Part shown: piece after piece, positions 26,460 to 37,000 of the stretch | Position numbering within the stretch: the first letter of the stretch is position 1 | How the letters are laid out: each line of letters starts with the position of its first letter | From: Niabella sp. | GTDB lineage: Bacteria; Bacteroidota; Bacteroidia; Chitinophagales; Chitinophagaceae | DNA length: 64,000 bases | NCBI RefSeq assembly: GCF_030150205.1 | Contig: NZ_JASLGT010000002.1 | Span: forward strand, 310,001 to 374,000 | Reading direction: 5' to 3' | Position numbers and translations under genes: made by a program | The notes under the pieces: model-generated | Seen by the model: only the letters and a program-made list of their open reading frames with translations | Told to the model about the DNA's origin: nothing | Databases searched by the model: none

Positions 26460-29400
26460 TTATGCCAATTGTTTTTGTGCTTCTTTTGCCAGTAATACTT
26501 TCTTGTATTCGGATGGGAATACTTTTACAAAGTTCTTCAGCTGGTTTTCAAAATCATCGAGGATGAATTTGGCCACCGGGCTGTTGGTATACTGGTAATG
26601 CCTGGAAATGTACTGGTTCAGGAATTGCGCATCTGCGTCATTCACCGGATCCAGTTCTACCATTTCCTTATTGCAATTATCAGCAAATTTCTGACTGGCA
26701 TCATACACATAAGCGATACCGCCACTCATCCCTGCGGCAAAGTTCCGGCCGGTATTTCCCAGGATGATGGCCTTACCTCCGGTCATGTATTCGCAACCAT
26801 GATCGCCAACACCTTCTACCACTACTGTTGCACCCGAGTTGCGCACCGCGAAGCGTTCTCCCGCTTTTCCGCGGATAAAGCCTTCACCGCTGGTAGCACC
26901 ATAAAAGGCTACATTACCAATGATGCTGTTCTCCTCCGCCACAAATCCGGCCTTGGCATCGGGGTAGGTGATCAGCTTGGCACCGCTCAGTCCTTTACCA
27001 AAATAGTCGTTGGCATCGCCTTCCAGTTCCAGGGTAATTCCCTTATTACAGAACGCTCCAAAGCTTTGTCCGGCCGTACCCTTCAGTTGCAGGTGCACCG
27101 TGTCTTCCGGCAATCCTTCCGAACGGTATTTCTTGGTGATCTCGTGCGAGAGAATGGTTCCGGCGGCGCGATCGGTGTTCACAATAGCAAACGACGCTTT
27201 TACCGGTGTTCCGTTCTCAATAGCGGGTTTGGCCGCTTCAACAAACTTCCAGTCCAGCACCGATTTGATACCGTGATCCTGCTCCTCAGCGTTGTAAAGA
27301 CCAACACCGGCTTCTTCCTGCTGACGGTAAAGGATCGGAGACAGGTCGAGGTTTTTATATTTCCAATGGGTAATGCCTTCCCGTACTTTCAGATCGTTCG
27401 ATTGACCGATCATTTCCTCTACGGTCCGGTATCCCAACTCCGCCATTACTTCCCGCATATCTTCTGTCAGGAATTTGAAAAAGTTCACCACGTGATCTGG
27501 ATTACCCGTAAAGCGTTTTCTGAGTTCCGGATCCTGTGTGGCCACACCAACAGGGCAGGTATTCAGATGGCATTTGCGCATCATGATACAGCCTTCAACG
27601 ATCAGGGCGGCAGTAGCTACGCCCCATTCTTCGGCACCCAGCATGGCTGCAATCACTATATCGCGGCCGGTCCGCATCTGGCCATCGGTTTGCAATACCA
27701 CGCGGCTTCTTAATTTATTCTTCACCAGTGTTTGCTGTGCTTCGGCTACACCCAGTTCCCAGGGCAATCCTGCATGACGGATGGAGCTGATGGGGGAGGC
27801 CCCGGTTCCGCCGTCATGACCGGCAATCAATACCACGTCTGCCTTCGCCTTTGTAACACCGGCAGCAATAGTACCTACGCCCGCCTTGCTCACCAGCTTC
27901 ACGTTAATGCGTGCATGGCGGTTGGCATTTTTAAGATCGAAGATCAGCTGTGCCAGGTCTTCAATCGAATAGATATCGTGATGCGGAGGCGGGGAAATTA
28001 ACCCAACACCTGGTGTGGCATGACGGGTTTTTCCGATCCAGTCATCTACTTTATCACCGGGCAGCTGTCCGCCTTCCCCGGGCTTGGCACCCTGTGCCAT
28101 TTTGATCTGCAGTTCGTCTGCTTCTGTTAAATACAGACTGGTTACCCCAAAACGGGCACTGGCCACCTGTTTGATGGCACTGCGCATACTGTCGCCATTT
28201 TCCAGCGGCGTATAACGCGCTTCGTCTTCACCGCCTTCACCGGTATTGCTTTTGCCGCCCAGGCGGTTCATGGCAACGGCCAGTGTGGTATGTGCTTCCC
28301 AGCTGATAGAGCCAAAGCTCATCGCCCCGGTAGCAAAGCGCCTGTAAATTTTTTCGGCCGGTTCTACCTCATCAATCGAGATCGGTTTCCGGGTGCGTTT
28401 AAAATCAAGTAACCCTCTTAAGGTGATGGCCTTGGAGGTTTGATCGTTTACAAGCTTTGTATATTTTTTAAAGATGTTGTAGTCATTCATTTTTGTTGAA
28501 TACTGCAACAGGTGAATGGTTTGCGGGTTAAACAGGTGCGCTTCCCCTTTCCGTTTCCATTGATAAAAACCTCCGGTGGGCAACTGGTCTACCGGGTTGG
28601 GTTTCTGGCTGAATCCGAAATGATGTTTGGTCAATGCTTCCCGTGCAATTTCATCCAGTCCCATACCTTCGATACGGGAAGTGGTTCCGGTAAAGTATTT
28701 CCGCACCACGGCCTGGTTTAAGCCGATGATCTCAAAGATCTGTGCACCCTGGTAAGATTGCAGGGTGGAGATCCCCATTTTAGAGAATACCTTCAGTAAA
28801 CCGTCGCTCACCGCTTTAATGTAATTTTTATAAAGCTCTTCCGTGGAAAGCGTGGTTTTTATTTTGCCGGTCTCCTTCAGGTTGTGAATGGTAGAGAATG
28901 CCAGGTACGGGTTAATAGCGGTTGCGCCAAAGCCCAGCAGGCAGGCGAAGTGATGCACTTCCCAAACATCGCCGGCTTCTACAACGATCCCTACTTTTCC
29001 GCGCAGCCCTTTCCGGATCAAATGATGATGCACGGCAGAAACGGCGAGCAATGAAGGAATGGGCGCGTGCTGGCTGTCGATGGCACGGTCCTGTAATACC
29101 AATACTTCAAAACCGTCATTTACCGCATCCTCTGCATACGCGCAGATCCGGTCCAGCCCTTTTTCCAGGGAGCCGGGTCTTCCATCGGCCCTGAAATAGC
29201 ACTGCAATGTTTTTGCCTGGAAGGTTCCGGTATCAATACTCCGCAGGGTTTCCAGCTCAAAGTTGGTCAGCACGGGTTGCTTCAACGCCACCACGTGGCA
29301 ATCCATTTCGTCTTCAATTAAAAGGCTTCCGTTGTCACCTACAAAAGTGGCCAACGACATCACCATGCGTTCCCGGATGGGATCGATGGGCGGATTGGTT

Positions 29401-30974
29401 ACCTGTGCAAATAATTGTTTAAAGTAGGAACTTAAATGCTGCGGCTGATCGCTCAATACCGCCAGCGGGGTATCTACACCCATGGCCCCGATCGGTTCTT
29501 TACCGGTGATGGCCATCGGGGAAATGATATTTTCAACGTCTTCCGAAGTATAACCAAACGATTTCTGGTACCGGAAGATCTGGTCTTCACTCAGGTTGGT
29601 GAACATCACCCTTGGTTCGGGAAGTTCATTCAAACGGATCTTATGTTTGTTCAGCCAGTCGCCATAGGGCTTTTGAGAACAGATCTCTTTTTTCAGTTCT
29701 TCATCACTGATGATGCGTCCCTGTTCCATATCTACTACAAACATTTTTCCCGGCTGCAGACGGCCTTTCTCAATGACCAGGCTCTGATCCACCGGTAAGG
29801 CACCGGTTTCAGAGGCCATGATTACCCTGCCATCGCTGGTAACGCAATAGCGGGAAGGGCGCAGACCATTGCGGTCCAGTGTGGCACCAATGATCTTTCC
29901 ATCCGTAAATGAAATGGAAGCAGGTCCGTCCCAGGGTTCCATCAGGCAGGCATGAAATTCGTAAAAGGCCTTCTTGATGGGGTCCATATCTTCATTGCCA
30001 TCCCAGGCTTCGGGAATCAGCATCATCATTACATGCGGCAGGGAGCGGCCGGTAAGCGCCAGCAGCTCGATCATATTATCGAGGCAGGCCGAATCGCTCT
30101 GGTCGTTGCTTACAATGGGCACCAGCATATCCATCTCTTCCCGGGTAAACAGGGGCGATTCAAAGCTGTTCTCACTGGAACGCAACCAGTTCAGGTTCCC
30201 CTGCAAGGTATTGATCTCTCCGTTGTGCGCAATAAAGCGGAACGGCTGTGCCAGTCGCCAGGAAGGGAAGGTATTGGTGGCGAAGCGGGAATGTACCAGT
30301 CCAAAAGCACTTACCGTACGGTTGTCCGTAAGGTCTTTGTAATAGGTGCGTACCTGGAAGCTGGTGAATTGTCCTTTATAAATAACCGTTCTGCATGACA
30401 GCGAGCTGATATAAAAACCGATCGGATCTTTTTTTACCGCGTTGGTCGTAAGGTGGGTGGCATATTTACGCAATACAAACAGTTTGCGTTCGAACTCTTC
30501 GGGCGTTTTAATATTGTCCGGCTTTTTAAGAAAAACCTGCTCAATATCCGGTTCTACCGAAAGGGCCGAAGAGCCGATGCCTTCCGTGTTTACCGGCACA
30601 TTCCGCCAGCGGATCACCTTCATCTGCATTTTTTCTGCCGCGCGGGTAAAGGTGTCGCGACACTCTTCCCGTGCCTTTACTTCCTTCGGAAAGAAGATCA
30701 TGCCCACTGCATACTCTTCAACTGCCGGGAGGGAAATACCCATCTGCAGACATTCGTCATAAAAAAGCTCATGCGGAATCTGAATCATAATGCCGGCGCC
30801 GTCGCCCGTGTTGGGCTCGAAGCCACAGGCACCCCTGTGATCCATGTTTTCCAAAACCGTAAGGGCATCTGAAATCGTCTGGTGATTTTTATTGCCTTTG
30901 ATATTGGCAACAAAACCGATCCCACACGCATCACGTTCAAACGAAGGGTCGTATAATCCTTTTTTTTCTGTCAT
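26460..30974 (-). CDS. gltB: Glutamate synthase large subunit
   Basis: Cytoplasmic GOGAT large subunit, 1504 residues, full length. A short propeptide (about 16 residues) precedes the class II amidotransferase nucleophile in DACGIGFVA; the glutaminase domain extends to about residue 420. The central and FMN-binding synthase domains follow, with GDEARYTPLENGDSMRSAIK and the ammonia-channel region. The 3Fe-4S cysteines lie in CIMMRKCHLNTCPVGVATQ near residue 1150. The last 250 residues are the right-handed GXGXG helix (GANDYFGKGLSG type repeats). First gene of gltB-gltD, ending at the terminator at 24855. No nitrogen-regulation element was recognised upstream. Confidence 0.97.
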   Translation of the reverse strand: MTEKKGLYDPSFERDACGIGFVANIKGNKNHQTISDALTVLENMDHRGACGFEPNTGDGAGIMIQIPHELFYDECLQMGISLPAVEEYAVGMIFFPKEVKAREECRDTFTRAAEKMQMKVIRWRNVPVNTEGIGSSALSVEPDIEQVFLKKPDNIKTPEEFERKLFVLRKYATHLTTNAVKKDPIGFYISSLSCRTVIYKGQFTSFQVRTYYKDLTDNRTVSAFGLVHSRFATNTFPSWRLAQPFRFIAHNGEINTLQGNLNWLRSSENSFESPLFTREEMDMLVPIVSNDQSDSACLDNMIELLALTGRSLPHVMMMLIPEAWDGNEDMDPIKKAFYEFHACLMEPWDGPASISFTDGKIIGATLDRNGLRPSRYCVTSDGRVIMASETGALPVDQSLVIEKGRLQPGKMFVVDMEQGRIISDEELKKEICSQKPYGDWLNKHKIRLNELPEPRVMFTNLSEDQIFRYQKSFGYTSEDVENIISPMAITGKEPIGAMGVDTPLAVLSDQPQHLSSYFKQLFAQVTNPPIDPIRERMVMSLATFVGDNGSLLIEDEMDCHVVALKQPVLTNFELETLRSIDTGTFQAKTLQCYFRADGRPGSLEKGLDRICAYAEDAVNDGFEVLVLQDRAIDSQHAPIPSLLAVSAVHHHLIRKGLRGKVGIVVEAGDVWEVHHFACLLGFGATAINPYLAFSTIHNLKETGKIKTTLSTEELYKNYIKAVSDGLLKVFSKMGISTLQSYQGAQIFEIIGLNQAVVRKYFTGTTSRIEGMGLDEIAREALTKHHFGFSQKPNPVDQLPTGGFYQWKRKGEAHLFNPQTIHLLQYSTKMNDYNIFKKYTKLVNDQTSKAITLRGLLDFKRTRKPISIDEVEPAEKIYRRFATGAMSFGSISWEAHTTLAVAMNRLGGKSNTGEGGEDEARYTPLENGDSMRSAIKQVASARFGVTSLYLTEADELQIKMAQGAKPGEGGQLPGDKVDDWIGKTRHATPGVGLISPPPHHDIYSIEDLAQLIFDLKNANRHARINVKLVSKAGVGTIAAGVTKAKADVVLIAGHDGGTGASPISSIRHAGLPWELGVAEAQQTLVKNKLRSRVVLQTDGQMRTGRDIVIAAMLGAEEWGVATAALIVEGCIMMRKCHLNTCPVGVATQDPELRKRFTGNPDHVVNFFKFLTEDMREVMAELGYRTVEEMIGQSNDLKVREGITHWKYKNLDLSPILYRQQEEAGVGLYNAEEQDHGIKSVLDWKFVEAAKPAIENGTPVKASFAIVNTDRAAGTILSHEITKKYRSEGLPEDTVHLQLKGTAGQSFGAFCNKGITLELEGDANDYFGKGLSGAKLITYPDAKAGFVAEENSIIGNVAFYGATSGEGFIRGKAGERFAVRNSGATVVVEGVGDHGCEYMTGGKAIILGNTGRNFAAGMSGGIAYVYDASQKFADNCNKEMVELDPVNDADAQFLNQYISRHYQYTNSPVAKFILDDFENQLKNFVKVFPSEYKKVLLAKEAQKQLA

Positions 30975-31298
30975 TTTTTTAAATAACGATTTTTAATAAA
31001 TAAGTTTGGCTTTTCAATACAGAGTGGGCAATCGAGCTGTGTAAATTAATAAAAAATCCGCTTATTTAGACAATAGCCAGTCGAATCGGAAAAAAAATTG
31101 AAATTTCGTAAGTAATCGGTGCTTTTTGTTGATTTTTTTCAATAAATGGATCAATGGCTTAAAAGCGATTTAGAACTCCTGCTAAAATGCTGCGGATCTT
31201 TTATCAAACAGCCTGTGGGCGCGGATTTAACGGTGTGTTTCTGAAAGGAATGGACTATTTTTATCGGGCTATTGTTCCACCGGTCTAAACTTCAACCT
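30975..31298. other. A/T-rich divergent intergenic region
   Basis: Separates gltB from the 162-residue protein gene. It must hold the promoters of both, but no clear TTTG/TAnnTTTG pair or riboswitch-like structure was found. Confidence 0.5.
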
Positions 31299-31787
31299 AT
31301 GCGTTTTTTTGATTTTTTTAATGGCACAAATAAAAAAGATCCCGGCAAAGAAAAGCCGGAGCCTCATTCCGCCTTACCGCTTGATAAAGAGCTGGAACTG
31401 TTGGCCGTAGGCTTTCTTCAAAAATATGCACCCAGGTACCCGGGGCTCGATTTTTCGGTTTCCAGTCTGGAAATACTGGAAGCGCTGCTTCAGGATGCCA
31501 GCGTATTCTACGGGGAGATGACCCCGGAGCAACAGCAAAAAATTGTAAAAGGGGCAGGCGCTTATATTTTTGAGGTAGCCCGTAAGCACACGGGCGGCAG
31601 TTATTATTGGTATCAAAAACTGGATCAGCCCATTTTTATCACCGGTCAGCCGCAGTTTGAAACCGGCATCCTGGCATTTAACCAGGTGCGCAGCCGGCTG
31701 CAGCATGGGGCCGATTACCAGATCCCCGGTTATTTTGAAGGGTATCTCCGTAGTGTGAACCAGGGCCGGTCTGCCATAATCATTTAA
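31299..31787 (+). CDS. Conserved-looking protein of unknown function
   Basis: Cytoplasmic protein of 162 residues, no signal peptide. It begins with MRFFDFFNGTNKKDPGKEK, a lysine-rich linker, followed by a mixed helical domain (ELELLAVGFLQKYAPRYPGLD, LEILEALLQDASVFYGEM) and a C-terminal region with GGSYYWYQKLDQPIFITGQP. No domain or catalytic motif was recognised. The ATG at 31299 is chosen over an upstream TTG. It lies between gltB and the regulator gene; no shared operon is evident with either. Confidence 0.6.
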   Translation: MRFFDFFNGTNKKDPGKEKPEPHSALPLDKELELLAVGFLQKYAPRYPGLDFSVSSLEILEALLQDASVFYGEMTPEQQQKIVKGAGAYIFEVARKHTGGSYYWYQKLDQPIFITGQPQFETGILAFNQVRSRLQHGADYQIPGYFEGYLRSVNQGRSAIII

Positions 31788-31907
31788 GTTGTAAGGCAGA
31801 AGTCTTCACTGTATTTGTTGGGGATGTATGGTATACAGCCATATAGGATGGCGCGCTGTGCTTTTGTCAGCATCAAAAGATAAATGCCGGGATTACGGAG
31901 AAAACAA

Positions 31908-31931
31908 TAATTTTGTTCAATTGTAGTACAA
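31908..31931 (+). promoter_or_regulatory. -7 promoter element and operator candidate of the FadR-type regulator
   Basis: TAATTTTG (31908-31915) matches TAnnTTTG; six bases later comes the perfect palindrome TTGTAGTACAA (31921-31931) with the GTnnnAC core of FadR/GntR operators. The start codon is at 31945. No matching -33 element was seen. The geometry equals that at 32714-32737 and suggests autorepression. Confidence 0.5.
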
Positions 31932-31944
31932 AAATGTCCACTCT

Positions 31945-32625
31945 ATGATCAAAGGCATTAAACCGATTGGTGCCAAATCGATGGCAGAACAGGTAGAACT
32001 GAATCTGCGCGAATATTTTACAAAGCAATCCTTTAAACCCGGGGATGCGCTTCCCACCGAACTGGAACTGGCCGCCTCGCTTGGTGTTAGCCGGAACGTG
32101 GTGCGGGAGGCATTGAGCCGTTTTAAAATGCTGGGTATTATCGAGTCGAAAAAAAAAGTGGGAATGGTGATTTCCAACCCGGATATCGTAGGCACTTTCG
32201 AAAAAGTACTAAACCCCACGATCCTGGATACGGCTACCTTACAGGACCTGTTCGAACTGCGTCTTGCACTGGAAGCAGGTATTGCAGAGCTGTTGTTTAT
32301 CCGGAAAACAGAAACGGATATTGCAGAGCTGGAAATGATTGCTGAGAACGAAACAAAAGGCGATTTCTTCCGGATCAACAACGAAATAGCCTTTCATGGC
32401 AAGCTGTATGAAATGACGGGTAATGAAACCCTTAAGAACTTTCAAAAATTATTGCTACCCATCTTTGGCTATGTGGTGAAGCTGGAGAAGGAAAAACAGG
32501 TATCCGGAAAGGTTTCCCATAAAGACCTGGTAAAACTACTGCGCAAGGGAGATAAAGAAGCATTCAAAAAAGGAATGCTGGCGCACCTGCAGCCGCATTA
32601 CGACCGGCTCAAATCCTACCGTTAA
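31945..32625 (+). CDS. FadR-subfamily GntR transcriptional regulator
   Basis: DNA-binding regulator of 226 residues. The winged helix occupies residues about 12-75 with FKPGDALPTELELAASLGVS and RNVVREALSRFKMLGIIES, the classical GntR recognition helix. The C-terminal FCD domain (about residues 95-215) retains the histidines that bind metal and ligand: FHGKLYEMTGN, SHKDLVKLLRKGD and HLQPHYDRL. FCD regulators respond to small carboxylic acids and sugar acids. It lies 130 bases upstream of the sialidase locus on the same strand, and matching palindromes occur at both promoters, so it is the likely local regulator of sialic-acid use, with the sugar or a catabolite as inducer (inference). Confidence 0.88.
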   Translation: MIKGIKPIGAKSMAEQVELNLREYFTKQSFKPGDALPTELELAASLGVSRNVVREALSRFKMLGIIESKKKVGMVISNPDIVGTFEKVLNPTILDTATLQDLFELRLALEAGIAELLFIRKTETDIAELEMIAENETKGDFFRINNEIAFHGKLYEMTGNETLKNFQKLLLPIFGYVVKLEKEKQVSGKVSHKDLVKLLRKGDKEAFKKGMLAHLQPHYDRLKSYR

Positions 32626-32690
32626 TACAGGGCATCCGGATAAGGATGCATTAGAAACGATCGCTCATTTATGCCTTTCAGGATTATTTT

Positions 32691-32737
32691 TTTGGTACAA
32701 TACTATTATGCTCTATATTTGTTATGTAGAACATAAC
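32691..32737 (+). promoter_or_regulatory. Promoter and operator of the sialic-acid locus
   Basis: TTTG (32691-32694), 19-base spacer, TATATTTG (32714-32721): an exact Bacteroidota promoter. The -7 element overlaps a perfect 7-bp inverted repeat GTTATGTAGAACATAAC (32721-32737) containing the GTnnnAC core, placed over the predicted transcription start. A partial second site, TTTTGGTACAA (32690-32700), matches the regulator's own operator in 9 of 11 bases and overlaps the -33 element. Confidence 0.7.
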
Positions 32738-32755
32738 TACTAAACGATTTTGTCT

Positions 32756-34021
32756 ATGGAAAAAAGATTGTTCACAAAAAGATGGATGGGCCTGCTTGCA
32801 CTACCATTGCTCTTAGGCGCCTGTATGAAAAAAATGAAAGAAGGAACACCGGGTTTGGGAAGACCGGCACCATCCGCTGTTGCAAAAACAACGGCCACCA
32901 CATTGGCTGCACCCTACCGGATGCTGCCCGTGGTATTGTTTGATGGTGGCAACGAAGGCGGTTACCACAGTTTCCGGATACCGTCCATTATCAAAGCAAA
33001 GGACGGCGTGCTGCTGGCTTTCTGCGAAGGCCGTAAAAACAATCACACCGATTATGGCGATATTGATGTGGTTTGCAAACGTTCCACGGATAATGGTATA
33101 ACCTGGGGCAGTTTGAAAATTGTGGCGGGACAAAACTCCACCGATACCTGGGGCAATCCTACCACCGTTTACGACCCAACAAAAGGGACCAATGGCCGCA
33201 TCTGGCTGTTTATGTCCTGGAACCTGGGTTCCTTTACCGATATCACCCAGATGAACTACTGGGGCGCCCGCCGTGTAAAGATTACCTACAGCGATGATAA
33301 TGGGCTTAGCTGGGCCACGCCTTCAGATGCCACAGAAACACTGACCCCTTCCTACATGAAATGGGATTGTATCGGGCCGGGCATTGGCATCCGCACGCAG
33401 TTTGACCATCCCGGACGCCTGGTGATCCCGGCAAAGGACCGGAATATTTACAGTGATGATAAGGGCAGCACCTGGAATTATGTCTTGCTGCCGGCCGGTG
33501 GCAGTGAAGGCACGGTTATGGAGAAAATGAACGATCATGAAGGGGGATGGTATACCCGTATCGACCGGCCGGGTAGCAGTCTTCAGGGAAACCGTACACG
33601 CATCCGCTCCGTGGGTAACCTGCCGGGCACCTGGTCGCCCTGGGCATATATCAGCCAGCTTCCCAGTCCCGGAACCGGGGGCTGCGAGGGCTCCCTGTTA
33701 CGGTATAATACAGACAGTCCGCATCGCACGTTGTTTATCGGACCCAACTCAACGGATAAACGTTGTGATATGACCATCTGGCTGAGCTACAATGACGGCA
33801 GTACCTGGCCCGTGCACCGGTCGCTGATTTTTTATAACACCTGCGACTATGCGAATATTACGGCAGGCAGGGGCGGCTATTCATCGATGGCAAAAACGGC
33901 AGACTACTGCGTGGCCGCGTTAACAGAGCTCAACGAAAATTTACATGTAAGCACCAGCAATAAATCCATTGAACTGCACAAGTTCAATCTTCCCTGGATT
34001 TTGGAAAACAATCCTGAGTAA
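32756..34021 (+). CDS. Sialidase-like BNR-repeat lipoprotein (GH33 type)
   Basis: Surface or periplasmic lipoprotein of 421 residues (lipobox LLLGAC). The sialidase FRIP motif is in YHSFRIPSIIKAKDGV (about residue 75), providing the first arginine of the carboxylate-binding triad, and DYGDID follows at the acid/base aspartate position. Asp-box repeats S-x-D-x-G-x-x-W occur as STDNGITW, YSDDNGLSW, YSDDKGSTW and NDGSTW. The tyrosine of the catalytic pair is probably in GGYSSMA near residue 380. It would release terminal sialic acids from glycans. First gene of the locus; ATG at 32756 is chosen over a TTG two codons upstream. Followed after six bases by the susC gene. Confidence 0.88.
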   Translation: MEKRLFTKRWMGLLALPLLLGACMKKMKEGTPGLGRPAPSAVAKTTATTLAAPYRMLPVVLFDGGNEGGYHSFRIPSIIKAKDGVLLAFCEGRKNNHTDYGDIDVVCKRSTDNGITWGSLKIVAGQNSTDTWGNPTTVYDPTKGTNGRIWLFMSWNLGSFTDITQMNYWGARRVKITYSDDNGLSWATPSDATETLTPSYMKWDCIGPGIGIRTQFDHPGRLVIPAKDRNIYSDDKGSTWNYVLLPAGGSEGTVMEKMNDHEGGWYTRIDRPGSSLQGNRTRIRSVGNLPGTWSPWAYISQLPSPGTGGCEGSLLRYNTDSPHRTLFIGPNSTDKRCDMTIWLSYNDGSTWPVHRSLIFYNTCDYANITAGRGGYSSMAKTADYCVAALTELNENLHVSTSNKSIELHKFNLPWILENNPE

Positions 34022-34027
34022 TAAAAA

Positions 34028-37000
34028 ATGTTTAAGGTCATACAAACTATTGCTATGAAATCGATCGTATTCTTCTGTTTTTTTAATTTTTGCTTTTTAG
34101 GACCGGTTATCCTGCATGCACAGCAATCGCGGGTGATCACCGGTACGGTGGTAAGTGAAGATTTGCAACCGGTGCAGGGGGGCAGCGTTCTGGTGAAAGG
34201 AACCACGTTGGGTACCACAACCGATACCAGCGGTATATTTAGTATACAGATACCGCAGCAGGCCGCTGTTCTGGTGGTAAGTGCCATTGGGTATAAAGAC
34301 CGGGAAATAACGCCTGGTAAGGAATTGCATATTACGGTAACCCTGGATTCGCGGTCCGATCCGTTGAATGAAGTGGTGGTCATCGCCTATGGTAAACAAT
34401 CCCGCGCTACGCTGACCACGTCGGTTTCAAAAATAGGCAGCCAGGAGTTTAAGAATGCACCGGCTGTAAACCCATTAGTTCAGTTGCAGGGAAAGGTAGC
34501 TGGTGTATCGATCCAGTTATCAGACGGACAGCCGGGCGCAAACCCCCAGATCTTTATCCGGGGCGGAAGCTCTACGTCGCCCGAAAGTGATGCGCCCTTA
34601 TTGATCGTGGATGGAATTGTTGGACAGATGCGGAATATCAGCGACCTCAATCCGGATGATATTGAATCCATGGAGATTTTAAAAGATGCGGCCTCCACCG
34701 CTCTTTACGGTGCTCGGGCAGCGAACGGGGTGATCATTGTTACGACAAAGAAAGGGACCGCCGGCAAACCAAAAATAAATATGAAGTTTTCGACCGGGCA
34801 GGATCAGCAGGCCAAAAAATATAGTTTTTTGAATGCCCGCGATTATGTTTATGTAACCCGTAAGAACATTGCCGCGTATAATACAACCAACCCGCAATTA
34901 TACTTAAGTGGCGGTACTTATGGAATGTCTACCGGTAACCCGCGCAATTCAAAAAATACACTCGAATTCCTGGATGTATATATCAGCAATTATGGAGCCG
35001 ACTATGTGGCCGATCTTATCAATAACCAGGGATGGGAAACGATGGACGATCCGGCAACCGGGAAAAAACTGATCTTTAAGAATACGGATTTTGAGCATGT
35101 AACGTATCAGAATGCGAACCGGTTTGATGTGGATGCCAGCGTGAGCGGCGGCTCTGATAAATATACCTATTACCTCGGACTGGGGCATAATAACCAGGAA
35201 GGTATTGTGTATGGTACCTATTATAAAGGCTATAACGGGTTGTTTAACGGTACCATGAAGCTGAGTAACAAATGGAGCATGAACACCAGCTTCAGCTTTC
35301 AGCTACGGAATGCCAATGCACCGAATAATTATACCAATGTGGTAAACCGTTCGCTTAAAACACCGCCTACTTACCGGCTGCTTTTTGAGGATGGAACACC
35401 GGCTCCCGGAGAGGGCATCTCTTCCTTTGTACCGCGGCTTTACGAGGTGTATTATAAAGAGCGGTATACTGATATAAAAGTATACCGGTATACATCCAAG
35501 GTGGGCGCCAACTGGGATATACTGCCGGGACTGAGTTTTACACCTACCTTCTATTATTTTACAACAGAAGGGATTGAAAACCGTTATGAAGCATTTAGTA
35601 CGGTATATAAGAACCGGAATGCATCCGCCAATCATAATTTTGACCGGCAAACGCAACTGGATGGTTTGTTGTCCTACAACAAAAAGTTAGGACTGGGGCA
35701 CCATATCAATGCAGTAGTGGGCACCAGTTATATCAACAACTACGCCTACCGGTTAAATGGCAGCGGGCGTGGTGCACCTACCGATTATATAACCACCCTG
35801 AATGCCACAGTGGCTGAAACCCAGCGAACTTCTTCTACCAAGTCTTCCGAGGCGATGATGAGTTATTTTGGACGGGCAGATTATGATTATAAATCCCGCT
35901 ACATATTATCGGCCAGCTTAAGAATGGACGGTTCCTCGCGTTTTGCGGAGAAAAGACGGCAGGCTTATTTCCCCGGTTTATCTGCAGGATGGAATGTGCA
36001 TAAGGAGGCATTCTGGGAACCGCTGTTAAAAACGATCAGCTCGCTGAAACTGCGCTCCAGCCTGGGTATGGTAGGGAATAACAATATCGGTGCCTATGAT
36101 GCATACGGCCAGTATGCCACCGGGTATAATTACGATGGCCAGGTAGGGATATTGAATACCACACTTAAAAACGATATCCTGGTGTGGGAAAAAACGGCGT
36201 CATTTGATGCGGGCGCTGAGATCGGTTTCCTGAACAACCGCGTAACACTGATCCTGGATTATTATAATAAATTAACCTCTAACCGGCTTTTTGACAAGCC
36301 GCTGGATGCTACGAGCGGGTTTGCTTCCATCAAAAGCAATTACGGGTCCATCCGCAACAGTGGGTTTGAAATTGAGTTGGAGGCCCTGCCCATACAGACC
36401 CGCGATTTTTCCTGGAAGGTTAACGCTACCTTTTCCTATAATAAAGGCGTAGTCGTAAAGCTGCCCGCTAACCAGGAAGATAAAAACCGCGTCGGCGGAA
36501 ATTATGTCTATGATCCTGCTTCGGGCACCTATATGAAAGTGGGCGGTTTGGCAGAAGGGGAACGTTTTGGGCAACGCTGGGCCTATCACCTGCTGGGCGC
36601 TTATGCAACAGACGAGGATGCGGCCAATGCACCCCGTGACCTCAACGCCAGCGGCCGTGTAAAACTGGGTGGCGATGCGATCTGGGATGATCTGGATGGG
36701 AACGGCATTATTGATAATAACGACATGATCTTTATGGGATATATACGTCCGGACAAAATGGGCGGCTTTGTAAATACCGTTACCTATAAAAATCTTTCGC
36801 TGCGTTTTGTGGGTGATTGGGCAACGGGGCATGTGATTGATAACAAGTTCAAAGCCGATGTTATGGGAAGCGCCCGCAATAATAATTCGGCGTTGCCGGA
36901 TGTAATGGCCCCGGATGTATGGAAGCAGCAGGGAGACAAGGCAACCGTTCCGAAATACACCGTGCAAAGCGATTATGATTATAATTTCAGGAATCATCTC

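Noticed and set aside
26598..27713. 371-codon plus-strand frame opposite gltB
   Set aside because: Fully antisense to a strongly supported gene; no motif, and it reflects the codon bias of gltB.
36272..36997. 241-codon minus-strand frame opposite susC
   Set aside because: Shadow of the susC barrel sequence with no family features.
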